In this document: positions 1 through 12,078 of the stretch, piece by piece
How the letters are laid out: each line of letters opens with the position of its first letter
Numbering within the stretch: the stretch's first letter is position 1
DNA from: Balaenoptera acutorostrata
Taxonomy: Eukaryota; Chordata; Mammalia; Artiodactyla; Balaenopteridae
Assembly (NCBI RefSeq): GCF_949987535.1
Contig: NC_080082.1
Coordinates: forward strand, 33,206,011-33,270,010
DNA length: 64,000 bases
Direction: 5' to 3'
The notes under the pieces: generated by a model
The model's input: the letters and a program-made list of their open reading frames with translations, nothing else
Told to the model about the DNA's origin: nothing
The model's database searches: none
Program-made: the position numbers and the translations under genes

Positions 1-14
1 TGATATCCGCAGGG

Positions 15-175
15 AGGGGGCTGGAGGTGGGGACGCTGATCTCAATTGTGTGGTCAGAGAAGAATTCTGATGAAGGGGCATTTGAGTAGAGACTTGAATG
101 AGGGAGGGAGAGAAAAGCTATGAAATATTTTGGCAGAACATTCTAGAATGAGGGGGCAGGAAGGATTGGGGCACC
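15..175 (-). repeat. L2 LINE fragment (probable)
   Basis: The plus strand reads like the reverse complement of an internal L2 region: a phrase on a 'group' change, then 'catttgagtagagacttgaatg', typical of the L2 body seen again at 15.7 and 21.0 kb. It is ancient and diverged, with no coding capacity left. The call rests on eye recognition only. Confidence 0.45.
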
Positions 176-409
176 ACAGTGGAAGCATACAGCCCAGGTA
201 TCTCTGATGGTGTCCCTGTGGTCAAAGGTTGAATTGATAATTTGGAAGACTCAAAGTTCTATATCTGTACTACGTTCACATATCAGAAACCTGCATTCTT
301 TCATCCTATAGCGTATCCCATGTCAGAAACATCTTCACTGAAGCTCACTTTAACAATAGGCCTTTGTGGGGTCTTTTTGTTTGTGTTTTATAATTGGAAA
401 ATTTTATTT

Positions 410-505
410 TTTTGGTATAGGTGAGTCACTCTGTTGTATACCCGAATCTAACACAACATGGTTAATCAACTATACTCCAATATAAAATAAAAATTTTTTT
501 TAAAA
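410..505 (+). mobile_element. L1 3'-end fragment
   Basis: About 95 bp match the terminal 3' UTR shared by the other L1 copies here: 'cacaacatggttaatcaac', then 'tactccaat', then an A-rich tail near 485-505. It is a severely 5'-truncated LINE-1 copy. No target-site duplication was identified. Confidence 0.7.
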
Positions 506-1039
506 AGCCTTTGGTTTTTATCACCAAAATAATGCTTCTCTAATCTCAGTAATGCTGTGTGGAATACCCTGTTCCCTATGACACCCTGTGTATTTAGAGA
601 TAAGAAAAAGACGACCACTCCTAAAAACAATGTGCTTTCTCTTAGTACGTAATAAAGAGCAATTGACCTATAGTGTTTCTCCACTTTCGCCTTGATTCCT
701 AGGAAGCTCGATGTTAAATTGAATATTCAATTAAAACAACAAAGTTAGCCTTCAAGGCTTTTGAATATTTCTAAAGCTTAATCTTGTATCTGCTTTTTAT
801 TGCAAGCATCCTCTAGTCCTTTGGGAACTGGTGTATAAATAGCACATGGACATAAAACAATGTATGGCAAGAATATAATAAGTATTTATTTACCTAAAAA
901 AATAACATCTATAATTAGCTCATTGGATACTTATTCCATTTACATGGAGGCCAACCTGTGACCTGACTAGATCAGAAAAAGAGAAACATTGTCATAGGTT
1001 GATAGGCTAATGCCCCCATGAATGCATGAATCAATGAAT
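506..1039. other. No recognised feature
   Basis: AT-rich single-copy-looking DNA. No open frame of note, no RNA gene and no repeat that I can name. Confidence 0.4.
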
Positions 1040-1446
1040 CACATCTCCCAATATCCACATCCTTATGTAGCTTCCTCTCATGTGAACATTGAGTTTGGCC
1101 ATGTGACTTGCTCTGACCAAGGGGACATCAGCAAATATGCTGCAAGCAGAGACTTGATAAACAATCACAGGTATTAAGGCTTGCCCTCCCATGATGTGAG
1201 ATAGCCAGGTCCAGCTTTACTGAAGATAAAAGACCATACGGAGAGTGGTCCAACTATCATAGCTTTCCTAGTTGAGCCCAACCTCCACACTGATCCTCCA
1301 GCTTCATACAGCCTCATGAATGAGTCTAGGCAAACAAGCAGAGGAACGATCCAAGTAGCCCATGGAATCATGGGGATTAATAGATCCGCATTTCAAGCCT
1401 CTATGTTTTAGAGTAGCTTATTACACAGCAATACATAGCTGATACA
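1040..1446 (+). mobile_element. MLT1-like solo LTR (ERVL-MaLR)
   Basis: The segment has the organisation of diverged MLT1 LTRs: 'ggccatgtgacttgctctg' near the 5' part, a middle with cysteine-rich-looking chance frames, and a 3' end reading 'acacagcaatacatagctg' then 'ataca' at about 1446. These LTRs are non-autonomous relics of mammalian apparent LTR retrotransposons. No internal retroviral sequence follows, so it is a solo LTR or fragment. The exact subfamily (MLT1 E to K) is undecided. Confidence 0.6.
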
Positions 1447-2090
1447 TGTGTCCAAAGACTTCTTTTAAGGACAAAATTCCAGAGAAGTGTTACTAAGTAT
1501 CTGGGTCCAGTAAGCACTTGGCACATGCCTTAGAACATCAGGGCTTCCTTGAAGGACTTATCTTGCCAGGAAGTAAAATATACCTACAAGAACACATATC
1601 TTCTGAGAACCTAACACATATAAAGAATCTCTCTTGAGCCAAGGGTTGCACTGCTAGAAACACATAATTGCTATTTTCAAGGAGCTTAGTAGATTATAAG
1701 GCCAAAATAATTTAGACGGTCTGGGATTGCAAGAGAAACAGATGAATGCAAAAACTAAAATAGAAAGTCTAGAAACAGATTCTAATAAATATAAGCATGC
1801 AATATACCCTAAAAGTGGCAACCCACATCAAAGGCATATAAAAATATAATTAAAAGATTTTCCATGCATGGTACTAAAATAATAAATAACTACTAGGAAA
1901 AAACTCTTGAGACCTCACTTTATGTGGAATATATAGAGAAAAGGTACTCACAATCAGTGGTATTATGCTCATACTGAATTTCATAAATATTCAGAATTTT
2001 AATAGCTGGTCATGAAACTGGTGGTATCTTAATATCCATAATAGGAGTAGTTATACCATATTAATTGACAAATGCTACAAACCAGGGCTT
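1447..2090. other. No recognised feature
   Basis: AT-rich sequence with no convincing ORF or repeat. Parts near 1740-1880 may belong to an old L1 but are too diverged to call. Confidence 0.35.
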
Positions 2091-2135
2091 TTATTTATTT
2101 ATTTACTTATCTATTTATTTATTTTTAATTTTTTT
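2091..2135. repeat. (TTTA)n-like simple repeat
   Basis: About 45 bp of tttatttattta-type microsatellite with interruptions (one 'ttac', one 'tatc'). It may be the remains of an A-rich retroposon tail on the minus strand, but no SINE body lies next to it. Confidence 0.8.
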
Positions 2136-2475
2136 GAAACCTGGTTTACCAGCTCACCATTGACAATGGGAAATATTTATACATTGGACCTCAAATATAT
2201 TTAAAATTTGCTTTTGAAAAGTCTAGATAATGAAGTTGAATGAACAGTATATTTCATATATGTGAACAAATATATACATGTGTAGAAAACTATCACAAGG
2301 AAATTTTTCACCATGTTTTTTTCCCTTATACCAGCCTGTAGTTTTCAAATTTTCCACAATGAACCGTGTCTTGCTTCTTATCACTCCCAAAATTAAAATA
2401 GAACAAAACAAGTTCTGAAAATCGAATTTTACAAAAAGAAAACAAAAAGTTCTTCCCCTTCAAAGTAGTAAAAAT
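2136..2475. other. AT-rich, possible old L1 3' UTR remnant
   Basis: The stretch around 2290-2360 resembles the reverse complement of old L1M 3' UTR, but similarity is too weak for a firm call. No gene is visible. Confidence 0.3.
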
Positions 2476-2632
2476 AGTCAATACTTACATGCCAGGCATC
2501 AGACTAGGGAATTGATGTTTATCATTGAATCCTCACCACATGCCCAGTTTGCAGATGAAAATATCAAAGCCTGGAAAAGTGAAGTGACTTAGCCAAGGTC
2601 CTAAGGGTGGTAAACAACAGAGAAAAATTCTA
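2476..2632 (+). repeat. MIR SINE
   Basis: Core MIR order is visible: 'atgccaggcatcagactag', 'gaatcctcacca', 'ttgcagatgaaaa', then 'agtgacttagccaaggtcc'. MIRs are ancient tRNA-derived SINEs shared by all mammals. The left end is missing. Confidence 0.8.
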
Positions 2633-2986
2633 CATCCTTTTCACCCTACGGTTCTGGTTCCAGTATTAAATTGTGACCAATGCTAAAAGTTATCTTCAAT
2701 TACTGATTCTCATAAAACCTCATAAAACTCATAGATCCATAGGTCTCTCAGGCTTTCACTAGAGGCTTCTTATTCTCTTTTTAGTTAGAATTACATGAAG
2801 CGTGGTGAAAACAGTAAATCAGAACCTGAAGGCACTAACTCCAGTGGCACAGGGGCAACTAGAGCAAGTGACAATTGACAGCTTAAGACTCGGAGCCACT
2901 TATTGACAAGAACTGCATATCATCCTCTGTTAGAGCCCTACTGCTTACTTCATTGCTGGCCCATGGTATGCTCTCAATACATGTTT
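2633..2986. other. No recognised feature; ends in L1 target-site copy
   Basis: Unique-looking DNA. Its last 12 bp (2975-2986, 'caatacatgttt') are the left copy of the target-site duplication of the next L1. Confidence 0.5.
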
Positions 2987-3586
2987 GTCTTTCTTTAATT
3001 AAAATTTTTATTTTAATTTTTAGTGTTAACTAAAGTCACTATGTTTTACATCAGTTCCTCAGACTTTATTCATCTTATAGCTGAAAGTCTGTACCCGTTT
3101 GCCAAACTCTCCCTATTTCCCCTACCCCCTAGGCCCTGGCAATCACTTTTCTATTCTCTGTTTCTATGAGTTTGATTTTTTTTTTTTTTTTTAGATTCTA
3201 CATATGAGAGATACCAGGCAGTGTTTGTCTTTCTCCGTCTGACTTACTTCACTTATCATAATGCCCTCAAGATCCATCCATGTTGTCATAAGTGGCAGGA
3301 TTTCCTTCTTTCTCATGGCTGAATAATATTGAATTGTACAGGTATATACCACATCTTCTTTATCCATTCTTCTGTTGACAGATACTTGGGTTGTTTCCAT
3401 ATCTTGGCTATTGTGACTAATGCTGCAATGAACATGGGAGTGTGGTTATCTCTTTGATATCCTCTTTTCATTTCCTTTGGATACAAACCCAGAAGTGGGA
3501 TTACTGGGTCAGATGGTAGTTCTAGTTTTAAGTTTTTGAGGAACCTCCATACTGTGTTACATAGTGGCTACACCAACTTATATTAC
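2987..3586 (-). mobile_element. 5'-truncated LINE-1 with ORF2 C-terminus
   Basis: A 600-bp minus-strand L1 bounded by the direct repeat 'caatacatgttt' at 2975-2986 and 3587-3598. The frame at 3191-3400 (minus) shows the conserved L1 ORF2 C-terminal signature: a YYSAM motif, then TTWMDLEGIM, then SQTEKDKH. The poly-A end is the A/T-rich stretch near 2994-3022. The copy lacks all of ORF1, the endonuclease and the reverse transcriptase, so it is a dead fragment produced by target-primed reverse transcription. Divergence suggests an older family than the short L1 3' ends at 42 and 44 kb. Confidence 0.9.
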
Positions 3587-3604
3587 CAATACATGTTTTT
3601 TGAG

Positions 3605-3770
3605 TAAAAAAAAAAAAAAAAAAAAAGAATGGGAGAGAGAAAAAAAGAAAGAAGGAAAGAGAAAGAAATAAGGAAAGAAAGAAAGAAAGAGAGGAAGGAA
3701 AGTAGAAAGGGCAAGAGTAGAATAGGAAGGTGAACAAAAGGGAAAGGTAGAAAGGAAAACAGAAGAAAAT
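3605..3770 (+). repeat. Poly-A and GA-rich purine tract
   Basis: About 19 A residues are followed by roughly 140 bp that are nearly all purine on the plus strand (gaaa, ggaa and gaga units). It gives a lysine/arginine-rich or, on the minus strand, a serine/leucine/phenylalanine-rich chance frame; that frame is not a gene. Confidence 0.9.
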
Positions 3771-4389
3771 TACCAAGAAACAAACATGAGAAACAGAAAC
3801 CATAGTGATAAAGAGTAAGGTAGTGCAGGGGCAGTGATCTGATGCACCTCAATTGCCTCAGAGTGCATCCAGTTAAGTTGCAGCCAAGACAAGAGATGAT
3901 GTTCATAATTAAGACCACAAATCATCCGAAAACTTAAATTATAATATGATTCAGGAGTCATGGATAATATAGAGTGCATTTTAGAAATAAGCGATTAGGT
4001 TTTGTATTTAGATGGGTCAATGTCAACCATGTAGAAAATTCACTTTTCTAGACCAGCTCATTCCCAAACCCTGGGGAATCATCATCTTTGATTATAAACA
4101 CATTTCCATTCAAACAAATCCTGCGATAAAGTTGATGACAAACATACCCTTCCAAAGGTCCATTTAGGTATGTGCAGGTGTTATCAGCATTTCACTATCA
4201 TCTGGAAAAATCAAACATTTCTTGAAAGTTTCTTTGTGTGTTTGTTTTTGTTTTCTTTTATTTTACCACAAACTGTATATCTTATCTGTCTACATATTCT
4301 CTGGAATTTTTATTCACCTTCCTTATTCCTTGACGTCAGAATGATTATTTTCTTCAATTCTAAATCAGAATCAAGAAGCTGGGTAGGAT
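3771..4389. other. No recognised feature
   Basis: Unique-looking DNA with no convincing exon or named repeat. Confidence 0.4.
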
Positions 4390-4637
4390 ATGGTCATGAT
4401 TAACAACACCCAGTCAGGAATCAAGGAGGCCTGGATTGTCCTCCTTCTCTGGGGTTATTTGCTGAGATCTGGCCACCGGTTCACCTTCTCTTCCTCAGCA
4501 TGCCTCTGTAAAAGTGAGGGTAATAGATTCTCCCCCAAGGTAGGAGGAAATGATATAATGTTGCATCCAGTTCTTGGAATGGTACCTGGTACATAGTAAA
4601 CACTAAAGAGATGAAAATGATAATTATTGAAGTACAA
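4390..4637 (-). repeat. MIR SINE
   Basis: Reverse-complement MIR order: 'aggcctggattgtcc', 'ctgtaaaagtgaggg', a 'gaatggtacctggtacatag' segment and 'taaacactaaagagatg'. Ancient and diverged. Confidence 0.7.
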
Positions 4638-7600
4638 AATATATCTTTCATAGTTGTATTGGGATTATATATTTTTTTTAATTTTTTAATTCTTGTACTT
4701 TGAGTTAGAAATAAAACCCAGGCTCCAAATCTCTGGTTAAAAGGCTAGCTTCTAAACTCATCTTAAATTCTGGATCATCTCTGGGGAGCTTCTCATAACT
4801 TAACAAGATTTTGTAGGGTACATGAAGTTAGAGTGATGTTTAAATTGTGATCTTTATTTTTGGCTGAATAAAATCTGTTGGAGTTATCACACTGTTGTTT
4901 AACAACTGACTCCTAAACAGACCATTCTTCCTTCTCCTGGGAAGGAGACTTCAAATCTTAATTGAATTTGCTATGGGTAATTTTGGTCCAAAGTTTAGTG
5001 AGCAATGTCTGGGTAACTCCAATTCCTGTTTGTCATTTTCTTCAGAAAGACTTGATCCCTCCTACTTTTGTCCTTTTGATATCAGATTCAATATGCACAC
5101 CAAGCAAACAAGCTGAACCAAAAAATTCAATAAATCCCTTCAATTCAGAGCCATGTTTAAAAAATCCAAAATCCATGCCTTCTGACCCAATGATTGATGA
5201 TACACTCCCATTGCTGCCCTTTAATGATCCAGCCACACAGGAACTCTAAAAAGGAGGGGCTGAATGGAAGCCCAAACCTTGGATGTTACTCCATGACAGA
5301 ACAGAAGCTCTCATCCCCAAACCCTGTATTTGTAGATGGACATTTATTTTTTTAGAGAAAAAGTCCTCATAAAATTTGTTGTACGCTTTCCCGCAACTTC
5401 CAGGCTTGCTGTTACAATCCAGCTAGTTCTGTGGTCTCCTTTTAAAGGTCAGGAAATCTTATGATATTCTACTTGCATTTTCTCTCCTGTTCGCCTTTCT
5501 TTCAACTGAATTGCTGGGGAAGAAAAGGCGCATTAATTACAGAGACCCCAGTCCTTCCTATAGGATACACATCTTTATCTACCAGTATGACTTTCGCTGG
5601 TCCCCATTGATTTCTACTGGGCACACTATCCAGTCTTGTTTTGGCCTCCAGTTTGGACCCAAAGGGCAAACAAGACATCCTCTAGGGAATTCCAGCCAAC
5701 TTCAGGTTTCTATGGATTTCCTTTTCTGTCCTTTCAAGAGGCATTTTACAGCAAATCCACAGGTCTCCAAATCATACATTTCCCTGCCCTAAAATTTTAC
5801 CAAGATTTACAACACAAGGCAGCCCTGCTGATGAGAGAAATGAACCAGCTACCTTTATTTTTTTTCTTTCCGTGATGAAAAAGCCACAGTGCCTCATTTG
5901 TTCTCAAGCTTGGCTTTGAAAAGAAACCCACTCCTTTGGCTGACAAAAAGGAAATTTCAGGGGATTCCATTTTTCAAGTTATTTACCCTTGCAGGAACCC
6001 TCATCCCTGCTCATCTCATGCTTTCTGTTCAAAAACCATCCTTCTAGGTTTCCTTTGAATCCCTTACCAGAATTATCTAGTCTGCACATCTCAGAGCATT
6101 GAACACATATTTTATTATTTTGGTAATCAATAACATACTGCATTACACTTATTTCTAATTAATTTTCAGCATATAGATGTCCCCCAAACTGAGAACAAGT
6201 CTTAAATTCCTTCTGTTATTCATAGGGTAACCCTTACCCTCTAAACAATGTTAAATGTGTAGTAGATACCCAATGAATACCGACTATTGGATTTCTGCCG
6301 TGAATGTTTTTATAAATTCTACATATTTTCATAGAAGCATTAAAGGTAAAGGGAGGTAGGAAGAAAAAGCAGATACTTCTAGAGCAATTAATTCAAGTAA
6401 AAGGACCACATGAATCCTTGACTTAAAGACATGGAATCATTAGGATTGAAAATGTCTCATCTGGTACCAATATCCATCTGATCTTGAATTCTTACTAACC
6501 TTTCCAAAGAAGTTATTGAAAGAAGCATTTTTCAGTATGTTAAGTAGAGTCACCTCAAAACTTTTAAGCAAGCCAAAGGGAAAAAAGAGAGAGAGAGAGA
6601 GAAAGAAACTACATAAATGATGCTTCACGATCGATTATAGTATATGTTACACATACGTATTTAAAACGTACACACGGATGCAGTAGGAACCCAATTTTCT
6701 GTTACTTGGTCCAAGTTAAAGTTCAAGTAATTGGTCAGTGGGACATGTTTAGTGGCCTCACACCTGACTTCCTGTAAAGCTGCAGCCCATTCCTACTCTA
6801 TAACCTTTAAAGCTCTCCACCAGCAGTTTACTGATCTAGCCAATTAGACGACAAAAGGAAGCAAGATTTCAGAAGCCCTTTCAGTGGGATCAGCCGTTCC
6901 CGGGCCTAAAACACAAGGAGCTGTAGCCCTGCTGAGATTCTTGCTGAGAACATTCACGGCTGTCTTCCAGGTGGGAGCTTGGCTGAGTTCCTTTCACATT
7001 CTAAAATTACTAGTTTCAGGATACATTGTCACCAAGAAACGGGTTGCCAGACCATCAGCCACTTGCCTTTTTGCCCTGATTCTAATTTCTCTCTGGTTAC
7101 TTCTACAGAGCAAGTGTCATCCCATTGAGATTTCCCTTGGCAAGTCCCCACCGTTAAACTCTTTGGGGATGTCTAGGGTGGGAGAGAAGCATGGGTAGTT
7201 CCGGTGACCTTATCACAAATGATCACTGGCAAATATGTAGGATTAACAGCTACACACTCATGAGATCTACTTTCTTACATTTTTATTTTCAATAACATCT
7301 TGATCCTTCTGGCCTTTTTGGATTCACTGCTATGTTTTGGTCTGTTCCTTAAAACCTTACCTATGAAATATTTAAGTCCTAAGGAATATCTACCAGGTAA
7401 GAGACATGAAGCATTAGATGATTAGATCAAGACCCTCTGATTTTCTTGTAGATCTGGGCAGCAACATTCCCGGATGGTAGGGAATACCCTTGGCAGGCAC
7501 AGAAAGGACTCTCTTTTGAATCTGGGAGAGAAATTGCCTGTGGGAAAGAAAGTTTCTGCTGTTAGAATCAGTGAGTAAAGGGAAGAATTTCACGTGCAGT

Positions 7601-8157
7601 GTCTCTGGCAGGAGGGACTTTTCTGATAGGAGAAATTTTTCTGGCAAAAATGCCTGCTTAGCTTTTATTTCCTTTGGCGTGTTTCCTAACAACCGTCCAC
7701 TGATCTCTCTTAAATAAGAACACTAAAAAATAAAGGAATAAAAATCGTGACATTTTGGTCAGGATTCTGCTTAAGTCTTGAAACAAATGGCCATTGATTT
7801 TAAGTAGATGTTTTCAAAGCTTCTGTTTGCTTTTAAATGAAATTTTATAAAGAATACAGGTAAGAGAGGTGCATGATTTCAGAGTTTCTAATTAGATTTC
7901 ACTTTTTCAGTCAGTAGGAAGACAAAAATGAAAGCTCACAGAATTTTGCATCATATCAAATTGGCTGATTTAAATTGATAAGAAATGTCTATGTAATATT
8001 TAGGCCAGAAGTTACCCAAGCTTTCAGGACACCTTTAAAATGCGATAATTTGGAAGTTGCTTTATTAATGTGCTCATTGGACAGCTTCCTTTTTTTAAAG
8101 AAATTAAGTAATTAGGTTTGCTCTTATATTTAGATATAGTTTCTAGAATGGCCTTGT
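4638..8157. other. Unique DNA without identified gene
   Basis: About 3.5 kb. Isolated frames occur, for example 95 codons at 4962-5249 (+), 93 at 5511-5792 (+) and 104 at 6884-7198 (+). None shows a known domain, and no splice-flanked exon pattern was recognised. A short (GA)8 run lies at 6587-6602. Some of 4940-5330 could be an unclassified old repeat. Nothing here supports a gene call. Confidence 0.4.
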
Positions 8158-8172
8158 GCTGTGCCTTCTTTT

Positions 8173-8480
8173 TTTTTTTTTTTTTAATTTTTATTTATTT
8201 ATTTATTTAATTATTTATGGCTGTGTTGGGTCTTCGTTTCTGCGTGAGGGCTTTCTCTAGTTGCGGCAAGTGGGGGCCACTCTTCATCGCCGTGCACAGG
8301 CCTCTCACTATCGCGGCCTCTCTTGTTGCGGAGCACAGGCTCCAGACGCGCAGGCTCAGCAGCCGTGGCTCACGGGCCCAGCCGCTCCGCGGCATGTGGG
8401 ATCTTCCCAGACCAGGGCTCGAACCTGTGTCCCCTGCATTGGCAGGCAGATTCTCAGCCACTGCGCCACCAGGGAAGCCC
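8173..8480 (-). mobile_element. CHR SINE (tRNA-derived), short subtype
   Basis: Full-length CHR SINE in reverse orientation. The tRNA-like head ends the element ('gccaccagggaagccc' at 8465-8480) and the (TTTA)n tail starts it. A perfect 15-bp target-site duplication, 'gctgtgccttctttt', flanks it at 8158-8172 and 8481-8495. The perfect duplication points to fairly recent insertion. The frames at 8207-8572 are SINE translations, not genes. Confidence 0.95.
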
Positions 8481-8495
8481 GCTGTGCCTTCTTTT

Positions 8496-9244
8496 AGCAC
8501 ATGCCTAAAAATGCAACAAACTTTGTAATGCAAAGACATTACAGATGAGTAAAAATGGAATGGTACTCCCAAACCCCATTCTATGTAATTTTCTTATGTT
8601 GTTATAGAAAACCTACCACCCTTCAAAATTTAGCTCTCAAAACTTCATACAACTAAAAGCAAAAGATCCAAAAGATATGTTTATATATAAAAGAGATCAG
8701 GAGAAAGGGATTTGCACGGGTCGATTATCTTTTTGCTGGTTGTTTTTGTTTGCTTGTGAAAAAATGAAAACTCAGTATTGGTTGCAGTTAAGCTGACTTC
8801 AGGATTATATGCCCCAGAAGAATTTTGAAGATTAACATTTAAAAAAAAAGATCTTTTACACCTCTTTCAAGATTGCCTGGGAAAAGAAAATAAATGCAGG
8901 TGATGTGCTGATCCAATTTCACCACTGCATTGAGAACTATGGAAAATTATACTATATAGAAAACAGTTGTCCATAAAAAGAATTCTGAACAAATTTGAGC
9001 ATCTAATTGCATAGAAAACCAGAGGCCATGTGATGCTATATCTGAATCCTTCCTAATCAGAATTTGTTTGATGTCCTTTGGGGGAAAACAAGTATTTTTG
9101 TACAAGTATAAATGTGTTATATGAATTGCCAACACCAGTGTGCACTTTCTGATCCAGGTGGATAATTCTTCTACCCAAAAGTTGGCCACAACCCACAGAA
9201 TATGGAAAACACGAGAAGCAGCGTCTTTGAAGATGAAAGGCCTG
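8496..9244. other. No recognised feature
   Basis: AT-rich unique DNA. A 161-codon minus-strand frame spans 8947-9432 but runs into a MIR and has no domain; it is treated as chance. Confidence 0.45.
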
Positions 9245-9450
9245 GATTCCAAAATTAGCTTGTGAAGGACAAGCTGGGTCTCCTTGGGCAAGAAACTGCC
9301 ATGAGCCTCGGTTTTTCCACCTGTAAAATGGAGATGAGAATAGTGGCTACCCCCACAGGGTGGTTTGAAGGATCGTTTCAGACAATACCTGCAAAACATG
9401 AAGCAGAGTCTTGGCATGTGGTACGAAGTCAATAAACGCTATTAACTATT
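9245..9450 (-). repeat. MIR SINE
   Basis: Reverse-complement MIR: 'ctccttgggcaagaaactg', 'gagcctcggtttttccacc', 'tgtaaaatggagatgag', then 'cttggcatgtggtacgaag' and 'tcaataaacgctatta'. Well-preserved core. Confidence 0.85.
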
Positions 9451-9689
9451 ACAGCAGGAATGCTACAAGTCTTTGTAGAATTGAGTCACACAGGCTGACA
9501 GGAGAGAAGCCAGAGGTTGCAAAAATGATTGACAGGGCATCTTGTGAAGCACTACGATGTTTGGCCTTTAGAGATTTTTCAGCTGAAAAGTTACAGGTAG
9601 ATATTTGACTCAAGACAGGTGTAAAGAGAGCTGAGTAGAGTGAGGGGAACTGTGGAGAGAAGAGGAAATCTGCAGAAACTAGAATGAGA
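9451..9689. other. No recognised feature
   Basis: Short unique stretch between two MIR copies. Confidence 0.4.
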
Positions 9690-9910
9690 GTGGGGGTTGG
9701 GAGGCAGTGTAGCAGAGTAGAAATTCTTTGGAGTTAGAAGGTTTGAGGTTCATTTACCGTTTCTGCCCATTATGAATTTTATGGGCTCGGTCATTTGCTG
9801 TATCATCTCTGTGCCTAGTTCCTCATTCATAAAAGTGTTATTACAACTTATTTTATAGGTTTGTCCTGATGTCCTCATGGAATAGCATATCATGTATCTA
9901 AAGGTATCAC
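9690..9910 (-). repeat. MIR SINE (diverged)
   Basis: Weak reverse-complement MIR order: 'tgtagcagagtagaaattc', 'ctctgtgcctagttcctc', 'attcataaaagtgttatta', 'tttataggtttgtcctgat'. Confidence 0.6.
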
Positions 9911-10224
9911 CTGAAGGTATTCCACAAAGAGGAGCTACTATTGTGAGGTCTGCTACTCAGGTAGAGGGTATCCAAAATGATGGGGCAGAAAACCTGGGAG
10001 AAAAGGTTTAGGGAATGCATTCATGAAATGCATGTCTGTGAACAGTGACACCAGACCAGAGCCAGTCAGGCAGATGGAGAGAAGGGAATTATTGAAAACT
10101 TTGGGAGAAAACATCTGGAACCCGGATGGGAAGGAAAATTAATTTGAATCCTCTGTCACAAATGCCTTGAATAGAATAGATTAACGAAACATACTGTATG
10201 TTAGAGATGGGGCAGAGTGGCTTG

Positions 10225-10600
10225 CTGTTCACCACACTTAATTCTCTTTTGTCTCGGCACATGACCAGATCACTGTAACCAGCTTCTCTTGTAGAGGGGT
10301 ATGGCCAGGAGATAAGTACTCCACTAGCTGGTGGAGTATGGGCAGAAGTGATGAGCCCCATTTCCAGGCTTGGCCCATGAAACTGAGTGGTCTGCTGCCG
10401 TCTCTTCATGCCTGGTTACGGACACCCTTGGATGCCTTGTGGTGAAGATGGTGTAGCCTCCAGCAGCCTGGGCCCCTGAATGACTATGTGGAGAAGCCTC
10501 CTTCTATTACGACTCCCGCATCTACGTCAACTGATTTTACGTGAGTGGAAAATTAATGTACATTTTGTTAAGCCACCAAAATGGAGAGATTCTCATAATT
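10225..10600 (+). mobile_element. MLT1-like LTR (probable)
   Basis: Old MaLR-type LTR features: 'gaatgactatgtggagaag' near 10479, then a 3' part with 'ttacgtgagtgg' and 'tttgttaagccaccaaaat', the polyadenylation-side signature of MLT1 and MST LTRs. It is diverged and its ends are uncertain. Confidence 0.55.
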
Positions 10601-12078
10601 GCATAGGCCTCTAAGGTGCACCCCAACTTTTTCTCTAGTCTTTTTTGTCCCTGAAATTAAGTATATGATCCAGCCTTTACCCAATAAGAATATTTTACAT
10701 TTTAACTCTACTTTCCCTTAAAATGTAAACAAGGCAAATTGTTCTTGGCATTTCATTAATTCTGTTTATGGAGGTAACTTCATCTTCAAGGAAATTCTAA
10801 GTAAATTAACATCAAAGCAACTGGATGGGAGTCCATAAATTTTAGGACATTAAAGGACCACCCACAGTGAGAAATGAGACAATATGCGGAATCTACATTC
10901 ATCCAAATATCTCTATCCCAACTAAAACTCCACACGGGGGTAGACCCAAAAAAACTAGAAAACAAAAGTATAAATCAGTGTCCTACTTATACAATATTAT
11001 CAAATGCATTTTAGGATGCTTTTTGAAAATGAAAATAATTTTATGATTTTTCTCTCATCATAAAAGGAATGCATCTTTTCAAAATATTTAGAGAATACAC
11101 AAAGTTAAAAAAATGAAAGTCAAGATTATCTCTAATCTCACCACCCAGAGGCAACTCCACTAGTAATAGACCATATGAGGTATTTCTTCCCATCAACCCT
11201 CACTGACACTGAATGGCCTCATCACTCACTATACTCTTCCAAAGTGGTAAGAGAAAAATATCCATGCTCATGTTCATTTGTATTTCTTTGACTATCTGTG
11301 AGTATTGGCTTATAACATATATATTCTTTTGCACTCTTTTTTTTCTTTTGACATATTCATCTCTTATTGGTTTTTTTTTAAGTTCTTAATAGAATATGAA
11401 GTTGACTTTTCTAAATAGAAAATAAATTTGAATACTCTCTCTATATATATTTTTTCTAAATATATTTGAATATTTCAATACCTTGAAATAGGTTTAATCT
11501 TCCATGATAGAGCTTTTTCGAGCTTAAGAAAATATTAATAGTTTTAATTTGCATAAGGATTAGAAATGTCATGCATCTGGGTCTTCTCCCACTGCAGGGA
11601 GCTAGGCTCAAACAACACCTTTCATGCTTAACATATGAGATCTCATTTAACTTTCGATGTAAAATTGTTCACAGATGGCAAGGAAAAAGACCATAGATTC
11701 AAGCTTTCGTCATTTGATCAATGCTCTGGATATTAGATATAACTTATTTTTTTGCTCTCAGTACTTTTAAATGATGTTCAAAAAAATTTTAAGGAATCTG
11801 GTGATAACTAAAGCTGTCATTCTATCTCACTTGAAGATTTCTTGGTCTGGAACACAAGACAGGATAAAATCAAAATAATTATTGCTTCTTTATTTTTATC
11901 TATACTTTATAAATCTCAAATTGCTGTGAGTCCTGTTTTATACAGTTGATTTAATATCAGTCTTATAATAATAACAGCATATATATCATTACTTTCTTAT
12001 AGGTGGAACAGATCAAAGTTTTGAAATATTGCAAGACTTTTCTAGAATCACAGTGAATAACAATAATAATAATAATAA
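10601..12078. other. AT-rich DNA with a possible L1M fragment at 11060-11180
   Basis: Around 11095-11165 the sequence 'ctctaatctcaccacccag' matches the reverse complement of old L1M 3' UTR, so a minus-strand fragment is likely there. The rest is AT-rich without ORF or gene signature. An (AAT)n run ends it at 12061-12080. Confidence 0.4.

Noticed and set aside
3528..3918. Phe/Leu/Ser-rich minus-strand frames resembling membrane proteins
   Set aside because: They are translations of the purine tract's complement; hydrophobicity follows from T/C-rich codons.
4962..5249. 95-codon frame with a proline/acid-rich end that recalls retroviral Gag
   Set aside because: The resemblance is only compositional; no LTR, primer-binding site or zinc knuckle lies nearby.
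8947..9432. 161-codon minus-strand open frame
   Set aside because: It runs through a MIR and low-complexity flank. Cysteine and histidine residues are scattered without a zinc-finger spacing.
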